DNA of 64,000 nucleotides from Pleurocapsa sp. PCC 7319. Its GTDB lineage: Bacteria > Cyanobacteriota > Cyanobacteriia > Cyanobacteriales > Xenococcaceae. Below are positions 8,857-19,057 of the stretch, in pieces. The translations under genes were made by a program, and so were the position numbers. Each line of letters starts with the position of its first letter. Positions within the stretch are counted from its first letter, which is position 1. The stretch covers positions 1,822,211 through 1,886,210 of the forward strand of contig NZ_KB235922.1 of NCBI RefSeq assembly GCF_000332195.1. The letters run 5' to 3'. The notes under the pieces are model-generated. The model was not told the DNA's origin. It did no database searches and saw only the letters and a list, made by a program, of their open reading frames with translations.

Positions 8857-9741
8857 GTGAAAAAGTTAATTCGTGGTCTAGATAAGTTTAGGCAAACATA
8901 TGTCAGTACCCATCAAGAGCTTTTAGAACAGCTTTCCCACGGTCAAAAACCGAGAGTTTTGTTTGTTACCTGTTCTGATTCTAGAGTTGCCCCCAACTTA
9001 ATCACCGATACTGATGTTGGAGAACTATTTGTAATTCGTAATGCTGGTAATATCATTCCTCCCTATGGCGCAGCTAATGGTGGAGAAGGAGGAACAATTG
9101 AATATGCCATCAATGCTTTAGGTATTGAGCAAGTAGTTATTTGTGGACATTCCAATTGTGGAGCCATGAAAGGACTGCTGAAGCTCAATAAGCTACAGAA
9201 AGATATGCCTTTAGTTTATGATTGGCTGAAACATGCAGAATCGACTCGCCGTCTAGTGCTAGAAAACTATCCCGACTACGAAGAAGACGATCTGATTGAA
9301 GTTTTAGTGGCGGAAAACGTATTAATTCAAATTGAAAATCTTAAAACCTATCCTGTAGTTAGAGCTAGATTACATCAGGGAAGACTGAAAATTTATGCCT
9401 GGATCTATAATATCGAAACAGGTAATGTCCTCGCTTACGATGCACGTACTCATACTTATGTACCCCCAGAAGGTCAGTTACTTGAAGAAGAGGATTCAGT
9501 TCGTCCTTTCGTCAGCGGCGGTGATAATGAATCTTTGATTCCCATTAAAAAAGAGTTGGAGGCTTTATTAAAAGTTTCTCCTGAAACCTCCAATGCAGCT
9601 GAAGCAGCAACCCGATCGCTGTTGACCTTATTTGATAAAGCGCGACGTATGGGAATGAATAACATTGAGTTACAGAATTATCATTCTTTATTTTCAGAAT
9701 CAGTGCAGCTTTGGGCAGAAAAAATGCATTCCCGCGCCTAA
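8857..9741 (+). CDS. ccaA: Beta-class carbonic anhydrase, carboxysomal type
   Basis: 294 residues from GTG 8857 (MKKLIRGLDKF), a start that aligns with the family. Zinc ligands Cys39, His98 and Cys101 and the catalytic Asp41-Arg43 dyad are present (TCSDSR, GHSNCGAMKG). NAGNIIPPYGAANGGEG and VYDWLKHAE..RR are characteristic of cyanobacterial CcaA/IcfA. The enzyme dehydrates bicarbonate to CO2 inside the beta-carboxysome. The extended C-terminus (after about 200) is expected: in CcaA it attaches the enzyme to the carboxysome scaffold. The gene stands alone, with HIP1-rich sequence upstream. Confidence 0.92.
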   Translation: MKKLIRGLDKFRQTYVSTHQELLEQLSHGQKPRVLFVTCSDSRVAPNLITDTDVGELFVIRNAGNIIPPYGAANGGEGGTIEYAINALGIEQVVICGHSNCGAMKGLLKLNKLQKDMPLVYDWLKHAESTRRLVLENYPDYEEDDLIEVLVAENVLIQIENLKTYPVVRARLHQGRLKIYAWIYNIETGNVLAYDARTHTYVPPEGQLLEEEDSVRPFVSGGDNESLIPIKKELEALLKVSPETSNAAEAATRSLLTLFDKARRMGMNNIELQNYHSLFSESVQLWAEKMHSRA

Positions 9742-10054
9742 AATAGCTAGATAAATTTCATACGTCAAAACTTAGAGCTGATAAATGGCTTTGCCCTAGC
9801 TAAGTAGAAGGACAAAATTAAATTCATAGTCAGAGATAGGGAACAGGGAACAGAAAAATAATTTGTGTAATTAATTCTGTCTAAGTAGGTAGGCATAATA
9901 ATTTATAAAACCCAGGTAGTTAATTTTTTCCCTATCACCCATCCCCTAACCCCTAACCCCGGCCAAAACCGTTTTATATTTAATTTCACCCACCTGCTTA
10001 TATACTTATTAGCTATTAGCTCCAATCAAAACTAAATCAATAACATAAATAATT
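9742..10054. repeat. Intergenic with short heptamer repeats
   Basis: Holds GGGAACA twice (about 9839-9852) and CCCCTAA units around 9943-9960, both 7-nt tandem repeats like the short tandemly repeated sequences of filamentous cyanobacteria. No gene seen. The hisA promoter should lie here. Confidence 0.5.
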
Positions 10055-10825
10055 ATGGAAGTTATTCCGGCGATCGACTTACTCGATGGTAAATGCGTGC
10101 GTCTATATCAAGGAGATTATAATCAAGCATCAATCTTTAATGAGAATCCTGTAGAAGTAGCCCGTCAATGGGCTGAGGAAGGAGCTACTAGACTTCATGT
10201 CGTGGATTTAGATGGAGCCAAAGCGGGAAAATCGGTTAACTTGCCTGTAATTGAAGCGATCGCTCAAGCGATCTCTATTCCGGTGCAAGTTGGAGGTGGA
10301 TTACGCGATCGTGCTGGGGTATCCAGGTTATTAGATACAGGAGTACAGCGAGCTATTTTAGGTACGGTAGCTGTAGAACAACCAGAGTTAGTCACCGAAT
10401 TGTGTAGTGAATTCCCTGAGCAAATTGTCGTAGGTATCGATGCCCGTAATGGCAAAGTAGCCACTAGAGGATGGTTAGAAACTTCAGAAGTAACTGCTAG
10501 CGAGTTAGCTAAACGCATGGCACAGCAAGGAGTAGCAGCAATTATTTACACTGATATTCACCGTGACGGTACACTTTCTGGTCCTAACATGGAGGCTTTA
10601 AGAGAATTAGCTGAATCCGTAACAATTCCTGTTATTGCCTCTGGTGGAGTTAGTTCTCTAGCCGATCTCTTAAGTCTTTTGAGTTTAGAATCGGTAGGAG
10701 TTACTGGGGCGATCGTCGGTCGAGCTATTTACACTGGTGATGTGAGTCTTAAAGAAGCGGTGCGAGCTGTTGGGGATGGTCGTTGGCAAGATGTTCCCCT
10801 AGATACTGGTAGCTCTTTTGCGTAA
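10055..10825 (+). CDS. hisA: HisA, ProFAR isomerase
   Basis: 256 residues, normal length. The opening [20 protein letters not shown] carries the catalytic Asp8, followed by [22 protein letters not shown] and [14 protein letters not shown], all standard for the (beta/alpha)8 isomerase that converts ProFAR to PRFAR in histidine biosynthesis. The phosphate-binding site is ASGGVSS. No other his gene is adjacent, which is normal for cyanobacteria, where his genes are scattered. Confidence 0.96.
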   Translation: MEVIPAIDLLDGKCVRLYQGDYNQASIFNENPVEVARQWAEEGATRLHVVDLDGAKAGKSVNLPVIEAIAQAISIPVQVGGGLRDRAGVSRLLDTGVQRAILGTVAVEQPELVTELCSEFPEQIVVGIDARNGKVATRGWLETSEVTASELAKRMAQQGVAAIIYTDIHRDGTLSGPNMEALRELAESVTIPVIASGGVSSLADLLSLLSLESVGVTGAIVGRAIYTGDVSLKEAVRAVGDGRWQDVPLDTGSSFA

Positions 10826-11042
10826 ATTCATGATAGTCCTATAGAAATAATGATCTAAAATAAGTAGGGTAAGTTAACGATTCAATGTGACGAATTATGG
10901 TCATTCGTGGATTTTAAGGATAACAATTATTGATATTGTCAGTCACGATAAATTGTCGAAAGAGAATACAAACCGCAGCTTATACTCAAAATTTGGATTA
11001 ATTGCTAAATTATTCTCAGCTAACCCACGCTCTCTGACAATA

Positions 11043-12326
11043 ATGCAATTGTCAATCCAAAATAAACTTATTTTTCCCCTTATTCTTCTCAGTTTTATCA
11101 CAGCTAGTACCTTTGGCTGGCAATGGTTTCGCTCTCAGAACCGCGTTTATTCCCTCGCGATCGCCGCTGGAAGCCCTCAAGGAGAATATTATGCTTTTGC
11201 CAAGGCTTTAGCTCAAGTAGTCGCCAGACATCAACCGAAAATCCAGATTGAAGTCTTAGAAACAGAAGGCTCTCTAGAAAACTTAGAGTTACTCTCAGAT
11301 GAGCGGGTGCAATTAGCACTGATCCAGAGTGATAATATATTGTCCCCCTCGACCAAGGCGATCGCCTCTTTATTTCCAGAAATATCACATTTAATTGTTG
11401 CCAAAGAATCTAATATCGATAGCTTCAGTGAGCTGAAAGGGAAAAAGATTGCTTTAATGCCGCCAAGGAGTGGTTCTTATCAACTTTTTTGGTCTTTAAG
11501 CTCTCATTATGGTTTAACCGAACTAGATTTGGAAGCGGTGGCATATCCTCCTGCCAAAGCTCATGCAGCTCTTTTAGAAAGAAAAGTAGATGCTTTATTT
11601 CGCGTTATTGCCTTGGGCAATCCTGGGGTTAGCCAACTTCTGCACCATGGTCAAACCGATCTGGTGGCTATTAAGCAAGGTGCAGCACTACAACTTTTTC
11701 GACCAGCACTGTTTCCCAGCCAAATTCCTCAAGGAACTTACAATGGTGCAGTTCCCATTCCTGCCAAAGATTTACCAGTGGTTGCAGTAGAAGCAGTCTT
11801 AGTTACTCGTGAAGATATCCCCCATAGTATTGTTTATGAGATTACTCGTATTTTGTTTGAGGCACGCAATGAATTGGTCAAGCAGAATATTCAAGCAGCA
11901 ATGATTAGTCAGCCATCTGAATCAAGCCATTTAAGTCTATCGTTTCATGAAGGAGCCAAGACTTACTACAATCAAGATCGACCTAGCTTTCTGGTCGAAT
12001 ATGCCGAATTCCTAGGATTGTTACTTTCCCTCATCGTACTGTGCATTTCAGGCATTTGGCAGTTAAAAATGTGGTGGCAAGGAAGACAAAAAAACCGTGC
12101 CGATCTCTACAATCTCGAAATTTTGCAACTCATCGCTCAAATTAATTCAATGGAAGATTTAGAGCAACTGATTTTGGTGCGTCGTCACTTATTTGAAATT
12201 TTAGCCAAAGTGATTGTCGATTTAGATGAAGATCGAGTTTCCCCAGAATCGTTTCAATCTTTTACTTTTACTTGGAAAATAGCTATGAAAGCAGCTAGTC
12301 ATCAAGAAACTATTCTGAGAAATTGA
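11043..12326 (+). CDS. TAXI-family solute-binding protein with membrane anchors
   Basis: 427 residues from ATG 11043; the frame is open upstream to GTG 10887, but the first membrane segment (FPLILLSFITASTFGWQWF) sits naturally just after ATG 11043. The binding domain shows AAGSPQGEYYAFAKALA, EGSLENLELL, LALIQSDN and MPPRSGSY, typical of TAXI proteins (TRAP-transporter associated, extracytoplasmic). A second membrane span near residue 330 (LLLSLIVLCISGIW) and a cytoplasmic tail follow, so the domain is tethered rather than free. No TRAP permease is present; the next gene is a Liv-type ABC fusion on the same strand 91 bases on. The pairing may or may not be functional. Confidence 0.75.
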   Translation: MQLSIQNKLIFPLILLSFITASTFGWQWFRSQNRVYSLAIAAGSPQGEYYAFAKALAQVVARHQPKIQIEVLETEGSLENLELLSDERVQLALIQSDNILSPSTKAIASLFPEISHLIVAKESNIDSFSELKGKKIALMPPRSGSYQLFWSLSSHYGLTELDLEAVAYPPAKAHAALLERKVDALFRVIALGNPGVSQLLHHGQTDLVAIKQGAALQLFRPALFPSQIPQGTYNGAVPIPAKDLPVVAVEAVLVTREDIPHSIVYEITRILFEARNELVKQNIQAAMISQPSESSHLSLSFHEGAKTYYNQDRPSFLVEYAEFLGLLLSLIVLCISGIWQLKMWWQGRQKNRADLYNLEILQLIAQINSMEDLEQLILVRRHLFEILAKVIVDLDEDRVSPESFQSFTFTWKIAMKAASHQETILRN

Positions 12327-12340
12327 CCATATGAACTTAC

Positions 12341-12407
12341 ATTAGGACACTCATTACTTACGAGCAATCAAATAAACTTGTCCTAATACAACTTTCGTAC
12401 GGCTATA
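12341..12407. repeat. Inverted repeat and dispersed 23-mer between TAXI and Liv genes
   Basis: ATTAGGACA (12341-12349) and TGTCCTAAT (12379-12387) form an inverted repeat. The stretch 12385-12407 (beginning AATACAACTTT, ending GGCTATA) is found again, reverse-complemented with one base missing, at 21868-21889. It is therefore a dispersed repeat. Confidence 0.6.
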
Positions 12408-12417
12408 TCTATTGCTT

Positions 12418-14853
12418 ATGCGCTATCTCTATTGGTTAGTTTTATTTATTGTTGCCTTAGTAGCAATTCTCTTAGCCCCAAATACTTATTATTTATATAT
12501 TATCGGCACGATCGCTATAACTACTTTAGTAGGTGTCGGTTTAAATATTCTTACTGGATTATCGGGACAGGTTTCCATCGGTCATGCAGGGTTTTTTGCC
12601 ATTGGTGCTTATACAGGATCTTTACTGATGACCAAACTACAATGGAACTTCTGGTTAGCCACAGTTATCGCTGTGATTGTAACGGTAATTACAGGCATCG
12701 TTTTGGCTGCTCCTGCCTTGCGGGTTCAAGGGCCATATTTAGCAATGGTGACGGTTGCTTTTGGTATTATCGTTGAGCGGGTATTAATTGAGTGGGTAGA
12801 TTTGACAGGCGGTTTTGGTGGAATCTTTAATATTCCTAAGCCAACACTGCTTAATTTGCAACCTGCATTACGAGACGTGGTTTTGCTAGCCTGGATAGTT
12901 GCCATTTTGGCTTTAATGTCATTTGCTGTTCTTAAAAATCATCCTTGGGGAAGAGCTTGGCAAGCAGTCCGAGATGATGAAATTGCTGCAACTGCCATTG
13001 GTTTAGATATATTGAGAATTCGCTTAATGGCTTTTGCTGTATCGGCAGCTTTTACAGGGTTGGGGGGCGTTTTTTTTGCTGCCATCGTCGGGTTTATCAG
13101 TCCCGATAGTTTTAATTTTCATCGTTCAATTTTATTTCTCTTAGTAGTTATTCTGGGAGGTTTGGGCACAGTAGCGGGGTCAGTTATTGGTGCGATCGCT
13201 TTGGTGATTTTCCCTGAGCTGCTTAATGATTTTGCGGAATATCAACTGTTAGTGTTTGGCATTTTACTCTTACTTACTCTTTGGCTTACGCCAGAAGGGG
13301 TGGTCAGCTTTTTTGTGAAGCGTTTTCGTCGCTCGAATCCTCTTTATCCTCCAAAAATGTCTCTCCAAGATTTACCAGCATTAGTTGTCAAAAATCAAAC
13401 TGATTTACCATTGGAAGTGAAGCAGATAGGGATTAGTTTTGGTGCTATCAAAGCTGTTGATCAGGTCGATTTGGTGGCACGATCAGGAACTGTAACCTCA
13501 GTAATTGGTCCTAATGGTGCTGGTAAAACCACCTTACTCAATCTTTTAACTGGTTTTTATCGTCCCGACTCGGGAAGCATCAGTCTTGGTAAGCTCAATT
13601 TAACAGCCAAAAAGACTCTAGATATAGTTCACAGTGGCTTGAGTCGTACTTTTCAGACTACTCGTCTCTTTAATTCGCTTTCGGTCTTAGATAATTTACT
13701 TGTGGCATATGCTGGGGATAACTTAGGGAACATCTTAACTGCTTTACTGGGATGGAAAGATCAGCAAAAATCAGCTATAGAAATCAAACTATTGGGTCTG
13801 TTAGCTTTTGTCGGTTATCGAGGGGATATTCATGCTCAAGCTGCTAGTTTATCCTTTGGCGATCGCCGTTTAGTGGAAATTGCTCGTGCCTTGGCTACCA
13901 GCCCTCAAGTACTACTTTTAGATGAGCCAGCAGCAGGACTGGAACAACAACAGCGAGATTGGCTGGTAAAGTTATTCCGCCGCTTAGCAGATGGCGGAAT
14001 TAAAGTGATTATCATTGAACATGATATGAATTTGGTGATGCAGATTAGCGATCGCGTTGTAGTTCTCGATCGAGGCAAAGTAATTTGCAACGATATACCA
14101 GCTAAGGTTCAGAACGATCCCCAAGTTTTAGAGGCTTATTTGGGGATTACTAAGAGTAATTTCAGTCGTACTGCTTCTGAGGCAAAACCACCAATTTTAG
14201 CGGTGGAAAACTTGACATCAGGTTATGGAGAGCTACAAGTTTTACAGCAAGTGTCTCTGGAAGTCGGGCAAGGAGAATTGGTAGCAGTTGTTGGTGCCAA
14301 TGGTGCGGGCAAAACTACCCTACTGAAAACTATTGCTCGGTTACTTACTCTGCGATCGGGACAAGTCTTATTTCGTGGTCAAAATTTGTCGAAACTATCG
14401 CCCCAGCAACTTGCTACCAAAGGAGTTGTCTTAATTCCCGAAGGTAGGCAGGTATTTAGGCAGTTAACTGTGATTGACAATCTGCGTTTAGGGGCATTTT
14501 CTCGTCGTGATTCTCACATAGAGCAAGATATGGAATCGATGCTAGACCGTTTTCCTGCTTTAAAACCCCTGCAAAATCAAAGGGCTGGATTACTCTCAGG
14601 AGGAGAACAACAAATGTTGGCGATCGCCAGAGGATTGATGGCTCGACCGCAAATTTTGCTGTTAGATGAACCTTCTCTGGGATTAGCACCACAATTAATA
14701 GTTTCTCTTTACGAAACTCTGGCATCATTATGCGATGAAGGCATTTCAATTTTGTTGGTAGATCAAATGGCTCAATTAGCTTTCTCCGTTGCCCATCGTC
14801 ATTATGTGCTAGAAACAGGGAAAATTATCCAAGCAAATAAGTATACTAATTGA
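12418..14853 (+). CDS. Single-chain Liv-type ABC transporter: LivM-LivG-LivF fusion
   Basis: 811 residues from ATG 12418 (MRYLYWLVLF); an in-frame TTG six bases upstream is less likely. Residues 1-300 are a LivM permease with about eight to ten spans and GLSGQVSIGHAGFFAIGAY. Residues about 325-575 are a LivG ATPase (GPNGAGKTT at 363; SFGDRRLVEIARAL; LLLDEPAAGL). Residues about 590-811 are a LivF ATPase (GANGAGKTT at 625; LSGGEQQMLAIARGL). LivM, LivG and LivF are normally separate chains that, with LivH and a binding protein, import branched-chain or other amino acids. LivH and a Liv-type binding protein are not in the window, so the complex must be completed elsewhere or by unusual partners. 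Confidence 0.9.
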   Translation: MRYLYWLVLFIVALVAILLAPNTYYLYIIGTIAITTLVGVGLNILTGLSGQVSIGHAGFFAIGAYTGSLLMTKLQWNFWLATVIAVIVTVITGIVLAAPALRVQGPYLAMVTVAFGIIVERVLIEWVDLTGGFGGIFNIPKPTLLNLQPALRDVVLLAWIVAILALMSFAVLKNHPWGRAWQAVRDDEIAATAIGLDILRIRLMAFAVSAAFTGLGGVFFAAIVGFISPDSFNFHRSILFLLVVILGGLGTVAGSVIGAIALVIFPELLNDFAEYQLLVFGILLLLTLWLTPEGVVSFFVKRFRRSNPLYPPKMSLQDLPALVVKNQTDLPLEVKQIGISFGAIKAVDQVDLVARSGTVTSVIGPNGAGKTTLLNLLTGFYRPDSGSISLGKLNLTAKKTLDIVHSGLSRTFQTTRLFNSLSVLDNLLVAYAGDNLGNILTALLGWKDQQKSAIEIKLLGLLAFVGYRGDIHAQAASLSFGDRRLVEIARALATSPQVLLLDEPAAGLEQQQRDWLVKLFRRLADGGIKVIIIEHDMNLVMQISDRVVVLDRGKVICNDIPAKVQNDPQVLEAYLGITKSNFSRTASEAKPPILAVENLTSGYGELQVLQQVSLEVGQGELVAVVGANGAGKTTLLKTIARLLTLRSGQVLFRGQNLSKLSPQQLATKGVVLIPEGRQVFRQLTVIDNLRLGAFSRRDSHIEQDMESMLDRFPALKPLQNQRAGLLSGGEQQMLAIARGLMARPQILLLDEPSLGLAPQLIVSLYETLASLCDEGISILLVDQMAQLAFSVAHRHYVLETGKIIQANKYTN

Positions 14854-14887
14854 CACTCCCAGGGCTGTGCTACGCTAAAGCCGTGAT
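14847..14887. repeat. Short hairpin relic at the Liv/mutL junction
   Basis: Starts TTGACACTCCC and continues with GGCT...AGCC inverted arms between the convergent Liv fusion and mutL genes. The layout resembles the right end of IS200/IS605-type elements of cyanobacteria (compare TTGACATCCTCCC at 24212), so it may be a scar. It may also serve as a terminator. Weak evidence. Confidence 0.3.
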
Positions 14888-14893
14888 CAAAGC

Positions 14894-16633
14894 TTAAATC
14901 CCGTGGCTCTTGCCAATTACCCAATGGCGACGGAAAAATCGAGATAGGGTAGATTCTTCCAGGGAAAGATAAATTGGTCTACCGTGGGGACAGGTGCGGG
15001 GATTACGGGTAACTTGCCAGAGGTCTAATAAATTTTGCATTTCTTCTGAACTTAAACTCGTTCCATTGCGAATCGCACTACGACAGGCGGTAGCAACCTG
15101 AGCCGAGCGCAAATCGCCTCCCCAACTTAATTCGATAAGAGCATCGGCACAATCATCTCTTTCAGCAAGTATTTTGGGAGCATTACGCACTGCCCAAATG
15201 TTTTCACCAAATGGTTGAATGTCTATGGCTAATTTTTGTAATTGCTCTAGTTGTCTTGGTCTTAAATGCTCAAAAACAATTGGAGTATTTAGGGGGACTA
15301 ACTCCCAGCAATCTTGTAGCTGTTCATAGAGTACTCTTTCGTGGGCAATATGCTGTTCAATCAACCACAAGCCAGAAGAATGTTCGGCAACAATATAGGT
15401 TTTGTTGACTTGGGCTACTGCCTTCAGTTTCAGTGAGTTGATTGCAAGCTTTGAGGGAGTTTTATTTTCTAAAGTATCAGCTAAATCACGGTCAATTCGA
15501 TATTTGCTAGACGCTTCGGCAACCCGTAAAATTTTACTAATTCGGCGATCTCCGACAGCAGTAGGTAGATTAGCCGTATTGAGCTTCAAAGCTTGAGAAA
15601 TTGCTTTGGTTACTTCAGCTTGCCAATAGGGAAGAGAATGAAGATGAATTTCAGTTTTGGCTGGATGACGATTCCAATCGATTTGGCTAGGACAGGTATG
15701 GAGATGTAACAAACACACAGGAAAGCGATCGCGGGGTAGGGTTTTCGTCATGCTATTTAAGATCGTCTGCTCTAATTCTGGTGATCGCACATAGCGATTA
15801 TTGACCGATACTTTTACCCAATCTGCTCGATGACGATGACAGCGATCGGGTAAACCCATCACTAATTCTATAGTTGAGGGTTGATCATTGATGGTTGTTG
15901 AAGATAAGTGGCTCTGTTTACTCTCTTCATCTAAGGGAGTTGAGGTTTCAAGTTTGAGGTAATGTAAATCACTGCTGCTGATTTTTTTCAGTAATTGGGG
16001 CAAAATATCTTTCGGTGTTACACCAGGACTAAGATTAAACCACAGACGATTGTTTTGCTTAATTTGCCAAGTAACTTGTGGATGACACAGAGCAATTTGA
16101 TAAATGATTTTTTGGATCGCTTTTAGCTGCTGAGGGAAGGAGGGTAAACCACGACGACGAACGGGAATTTTGCTAAATAAGTTGGAAACCGTGACCATAG
16201 TGCCTTGGGCGATCGCCATGACTGATGCCTGGTATAATTTGCCCTCTTGATAGATAACTTTCCAACCAACAGCGTTCGATTCAGCTTGAGGACGGCTACA
16301 AATAGTTAAATCTGCCACTTGAGCGATGCTGTGTAATGCTTCCCCACGAAAACCGAGACTGGTGATATGCCAGAGGTCTTTGCAAGTACGAATTTTACTA
16401 GTGCTATGGGGATGAATACACACTTTTAAGTCTGACAAAGACATCCCACTACCATTATCTATCACCTGAACTTGCCATAATTCAGGGTTTAAAAAAATAG
16501 TAATTCTAGTTGCTCCTGCATCAAGGGAATTTTCGACCAACTCTCGTACCACCGCCGCTAGAGAATCAATAACTTCTCCCGCAGCAATGAGGTCGATTAC
16601 CTCGTCTGGTAGAGTCTTTATCTCTGAAGGCAT
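14894..16633 (-). CDS. mutL: DNA mismatch repair protein MutL
   Basis: 579 residues. GHKL ATPase motifs are clear at the N-terminus: LIAAGEVIDSLAAVVRELVENSLDAGA, DNGSGMSLSDL and TSLGFRGEALHSI (the usual V in AGEVI.RPA is followed here by DSLAAV). The C-terminal dimerisation domain ends ACRSAIRNGTSLS and TCPHGRPIYLSL. No DQHA(X)2E(X)4E endonuclease motif is visible in the C-terminal domain: the equivalent place reads WLIEQHIAHERVLYEQL, which keeps QH.AHERxxxE but not the leading D. The protein couples MutS mismatch recognition to downstream repair. It follows the J-like gene by 52 bases on the same strand. Confidence 0.93.
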   Translation of the reverse strand: MPSEIKTLPDEVIDLIAAGEVIDSLAAVVRELVENSLDAGATRITIFLNPELWQVQVIDNGSGMSLSDLKVCIHPHSTSKIRTCKDLWHITSLGFRGEALHSIAQVADLTICSRPQAESNAVGWKVIYQEGKLYQASVMAIAQGTMVTVSNLFSKIPVRRRGLPSFPQQLKAIQKIIYQIALCHPQVTWQIKQNNRLWFNLSPGVTPKDILPQLLKKISSSDLHYLKLETSTPLDEESKQSHLSSTTINDQPSTIELVMGLPDRCHRHRADWVKVSVNNRYVRSPELEQTILNSMTKTLPRDRFPVCLLHLHTCPSQIDWNRHPAKTEIHLHSLPYWQAEVTKAISQALKLNTANLPTAVGDRRISKILRVAEASSKYRIDRDLADTLENKTPSKLAINSLKLKAVAQVNKTYIVAEHSSGLWLIEQHIAHERVLYEQLQDCWELVPLNTPIVFEHLRPRQLEQLQKLAIDIQPFGENIWAVRNAPKILAERDDCADALIELSWGGDLRSAQVATACRSAIRNGTSLSSEEMQNLLDLWQVTRNPRTCPHGRPIYLSLEESTLSRFFRRHWVIGKSHGI

Positions 16634-16685
16634 ACACTTCTTAATTTTTCCAGGTAATTCACTCCTTTGGCAATACTATTGGCTT

Positions 16686-17432
16686 TTACAAAGTGTTCAT
16701 GGTGTCGCTGGGTGTCGTCAAATCTCCTAAAAAGTTCTGGGAAATAGACCAAGCGGTATTTACTAGTTGCATAGCCCGTTCTGATCCATCTAAATCAGGA
16801 TGATATTTAAAGCTCATTTTGCGATAAGAGGAGCGACCAAAAGCAATAAAAGCTACCGCGTACCAAATTAAGTCTAAGCCATCAACAATATAATTTTGAT
16901 AGGTTTTATATTCTTCTAAATAGCCAGCAACTAGCTGTTGATAGACTTTTTCAGCATTTGGTAAAGCTTCTTTGATCTCATCTATAGTGATGGAATAATT
17001 GGCATAACTGTTATGGTTATCTTCTGGGGATTCGAGTTCAGGTTCAGGTTCAGGTTGATTCAAGTCAAGTATCAAAGGATGAGAGAAATTTTGACCCTTG
17101 TTTTCAATTGATATATTGGAAACAGAGGAGTATAGAGTATTCAACAAATCTTGATTATCTTGACATTCGGCGTGCAATTCCAGGAACTCTTGAGATAAGT
17201 TAGCAATTCTGGTTAATTTATCTAATTTGGGTCTTAGTTCCTCAGCTTGGGTGTAAAGCTGCAAAGCTTCATCATCTAATTCACTACGGCGTTTATGTTG
17301 TTGCTGAAGTTCAGATTCAAGCTCGATGATGCGTCGATTAACAATTTCTTGTTCTTGCTGATTAGCTTTTTCCTGTGCATCAATCTGCTCTAACTGAGAC
17401 TTTATTTGAGCAACATTCTCCATTATGTTCAT
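16686..17432 (-). CDS. Coiled-coil protein with a C-terminal J-like domain
   Basis: 248 residues. The first ~110 are strongly heptad-like (MENVAQIKSQLEQIDAQEKA and on to EELRPKLDKL), so a coiled coil. A Glu/Pro-rich linker (PEPEPELESPED) follows. The end contains SYRKMSFKYHPDLDGSERA and LVNTAW, the helix II-HPD-helix III pattern of DnaJ J-domains, near residue 212. J-domains recruit Hsp70 and stimulate its ATPase; the substrate here is unknown. Upstream on the same strand of mutL with a 52-base gap. The start at MNIMEN is ambiguous between two close Met. Confidence 0.65.
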   Translation of the reverse strand: MNIMENVAQIKSQLEQIDAQEKANQQEQEIVNRRIIELESELQQQHKRRSELDDEALQLYTQAEELRPKLDKLTRIANLSQEFLELHAECQDNQDLLNTLYSSVSNISIENKGQNFSHPLILDLNQPEPEPELESPEDNHNSYANYSITIDEIKEALPNAEKVYQQLVAGYLEEYKTYQNYIVDGLDLIWYAVAFIAFGRSSYRKMSFKYHPDLDGSERAMQLVNTAWSISQNFLGDLTTPSDTMNTL

Positions 17433-17628
17433 GTTGATATAGTCAGTCTGAAGATAAGATTAATTAATCATGAATAATGATTAGAAACTTATGACTAGAT
17501 ATGCCATTAGATATTAATTAGTATTCCCATATATTTTAGGATTACTATAGTTTTACCCCAATGTTCAACTGACTTTGCTTGAGCAGAAGAGACAGTTTTC
17601 TCCTCGCTAAATCATCTTGAACTTTCTG

Positions 17629-18822
17629 TTATTTTAAAGCAATAAAGCGATTTCCGCTTGATGTTGTTTCGGCGTCAAGAATTGCCTGTCTTGCCCATTG
17701 ATCGGCAGATATAATATCTTCTAAGCTGGGATGAATATTATTTTGAGCTTTGAAGCGATCGCAAACTTGCTCGATTAAACGAGGAATATCTAAAAAGCCA
17801 ATTTTTTCCCTTAAAAATAACGCTACTGCCTGTTCGTTGGCTGCATTTAATACCGCAGGCATTAATCCTCCTGCTCTTCCCGCTGCATAGGCTAGTTGCA
17901 TACAAGGATATTTTTGATGATCTGGTTCACGGAAAGTTAAATCCCCAGCTTTGACTAAGTCTAACTGTTCCCAATCAGTATAAATTCTCTCAGGCCAAGA
18001 TAGAGCATAAAGCAATGGTAAACGCATATCAGGCCAACCTAACTGGGCTAGCATAGACGTGTCTTGGACTTCGATTAAAGAGTGAATGATACTTTGAGGA
18101 TGAATCACAATGTCGATCTGGTCATAATCTACACCAAATAAATAGTGAGCTTCAATTACCTCTAAGCCTTTATTCATAAGGGTAGCAGAATCAATCGTAA
18201 TCTTTTGACCCATGGACCAATTGGGATGTTTGAGAGCATCTTGAACTGTTACCGAGCTTAATTGTTCTACAGGTAGGTCACGAAATGAACCTCCAGAAGC
18301 CGTGAGAATAATCCGCCTGAGACCACCTTGAGGAACACCTTGAAGACATTGAAAAATTGCCGAATGCTCTGAATCCGCGGGTAATAGCTTTACCTGATGT
18401 TTGGCTACTAAAGGTAACACCACCGGCGCTCCAGCAATCAGAGTTTCTTTATTAGCTAGAGCAATATCTTTTCCTGCTTCAATCGCAGCGATCGTAGGTA
18501 ATAGCCCGGCGCAACCAACAATACCTGTAACGACACTTGCTGCGTCTCCGTAACGCGCTACTTCACAAATCCCTTCTGACCCAACTAGTATTTGAGGTTG
18601 ATGGGGACAAGATGCGATCGCATCTTGTAATTGGGTTAATTTATCTTGATTACCTAAAGCGACAATTTCTGGTTGGAATTCACGGATTTGTTCTGCTAAG
18701 AGGGAAACATTGCTCCCGGCAGCTAATCCTACTACCCGAAATTTATCGGGGTTATGACTCACAATATCAAGAGTCTGGGTTCCAATAGAGCCTGTAGACC
18801 CCAAAATAGTAATTGCTTTCAT
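17629..18822 (-). CDS. dxr: 1-deoxy-D-xylulose 5-phosphate reductoisomerase
   Basis: 397 residues, full length. N-terminal NADPH fold [20 protein letters not shown], followed by [37 protein letters not shown] and [21 protein letters not shown], all diagnostic. The enzyme makes 2-C-methyl-D-erythritol 4-phosphate in the MEP isoprenoid pathway, which feeds carotenoids, quinones and chlorophyll side chains. Alone on the minus strand; no other MEP gene nearby. Confidence 0.97.
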   Translation of the reverse strand: MKAITILGSTGSIGTQTLDIVSHNPDKFRVVGLAAGSNVSLLAEQIREFQPEIVALGNQDKLTQLQDAIASCPHQPQILVGSEGICEVARYGDAASVVTGIVGCAGLLPTIAAIEAGKDIALANKETLIAGAPVVLPLVAKHQVKLLPADSEHSAIFQCLQGVPQGGLRRIILTASGGSFRDLPVEQLSSVTVQDALKHPNWSMGQKITIDSATLMNKGLEVIEAHYLFGVDYDQIDIVIHPQSIIHSLIEVQDTSMLAQLGWPDMRLPLLYALSWPERIYTDWEQLDLVKAGDLTFREPDHQKYPCMQLAYAAGRAGGLMPAVLNAANEQAVALFLREKIGFLDIPRLIEQVCDRFKAQNNIHPSLEDIISADQWARQAILDAETTSSGNRFIALK

Positions 18823-18904
18823 GATATTTTTTATAGTGATTGATATTCCTTAACTATAAGTTCTAAGGTGGTATCTAGTTAAGTGTTTCTCTCATTTAAC
18901 ATCA

Positions 18905-19057
18905 CTAGTCTTCAGCCAACAAAGAATGATGAGTTCTTGATTCTGAGTCCAATCCAGCTTCTATGTTGTTTAAAATTTGACTGCGGACTGCATCATCTTC
19001 CGCTTCTATGGTTGCAAATACTAGGGTGAAAATAAAGATGGCTATACAATCAATCAT
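18905..19057 (-). CDS. Possible small membrane protein (50 aa)
   Basis: ATG (19057-19055) to TAG (18907-18905). It begins MIDCIAIFIFTLVFATIEA, one possible membrane span or signal-like segment, and is followed by an acidic hydrophilic tail. It is the only coherent small frame in the 487-base dxr-argZ gap (18823-19309). No recognised family and no strong ribosome site; it could be chance. Confidence 0.3.
   Translation of the reverse strand: MIDCIAIFIFTLVFATIEAEDDAVRSQILNNIEAGLDSESRTHHSLLAED

Noticed and set aside
10887-11042. N-terminal extension of the TAXI gene from GTG 10887
   Set aside because: The extra 52 residues are hydrophilic and not family-like; the membrane anchor begins right after ATG 11043.
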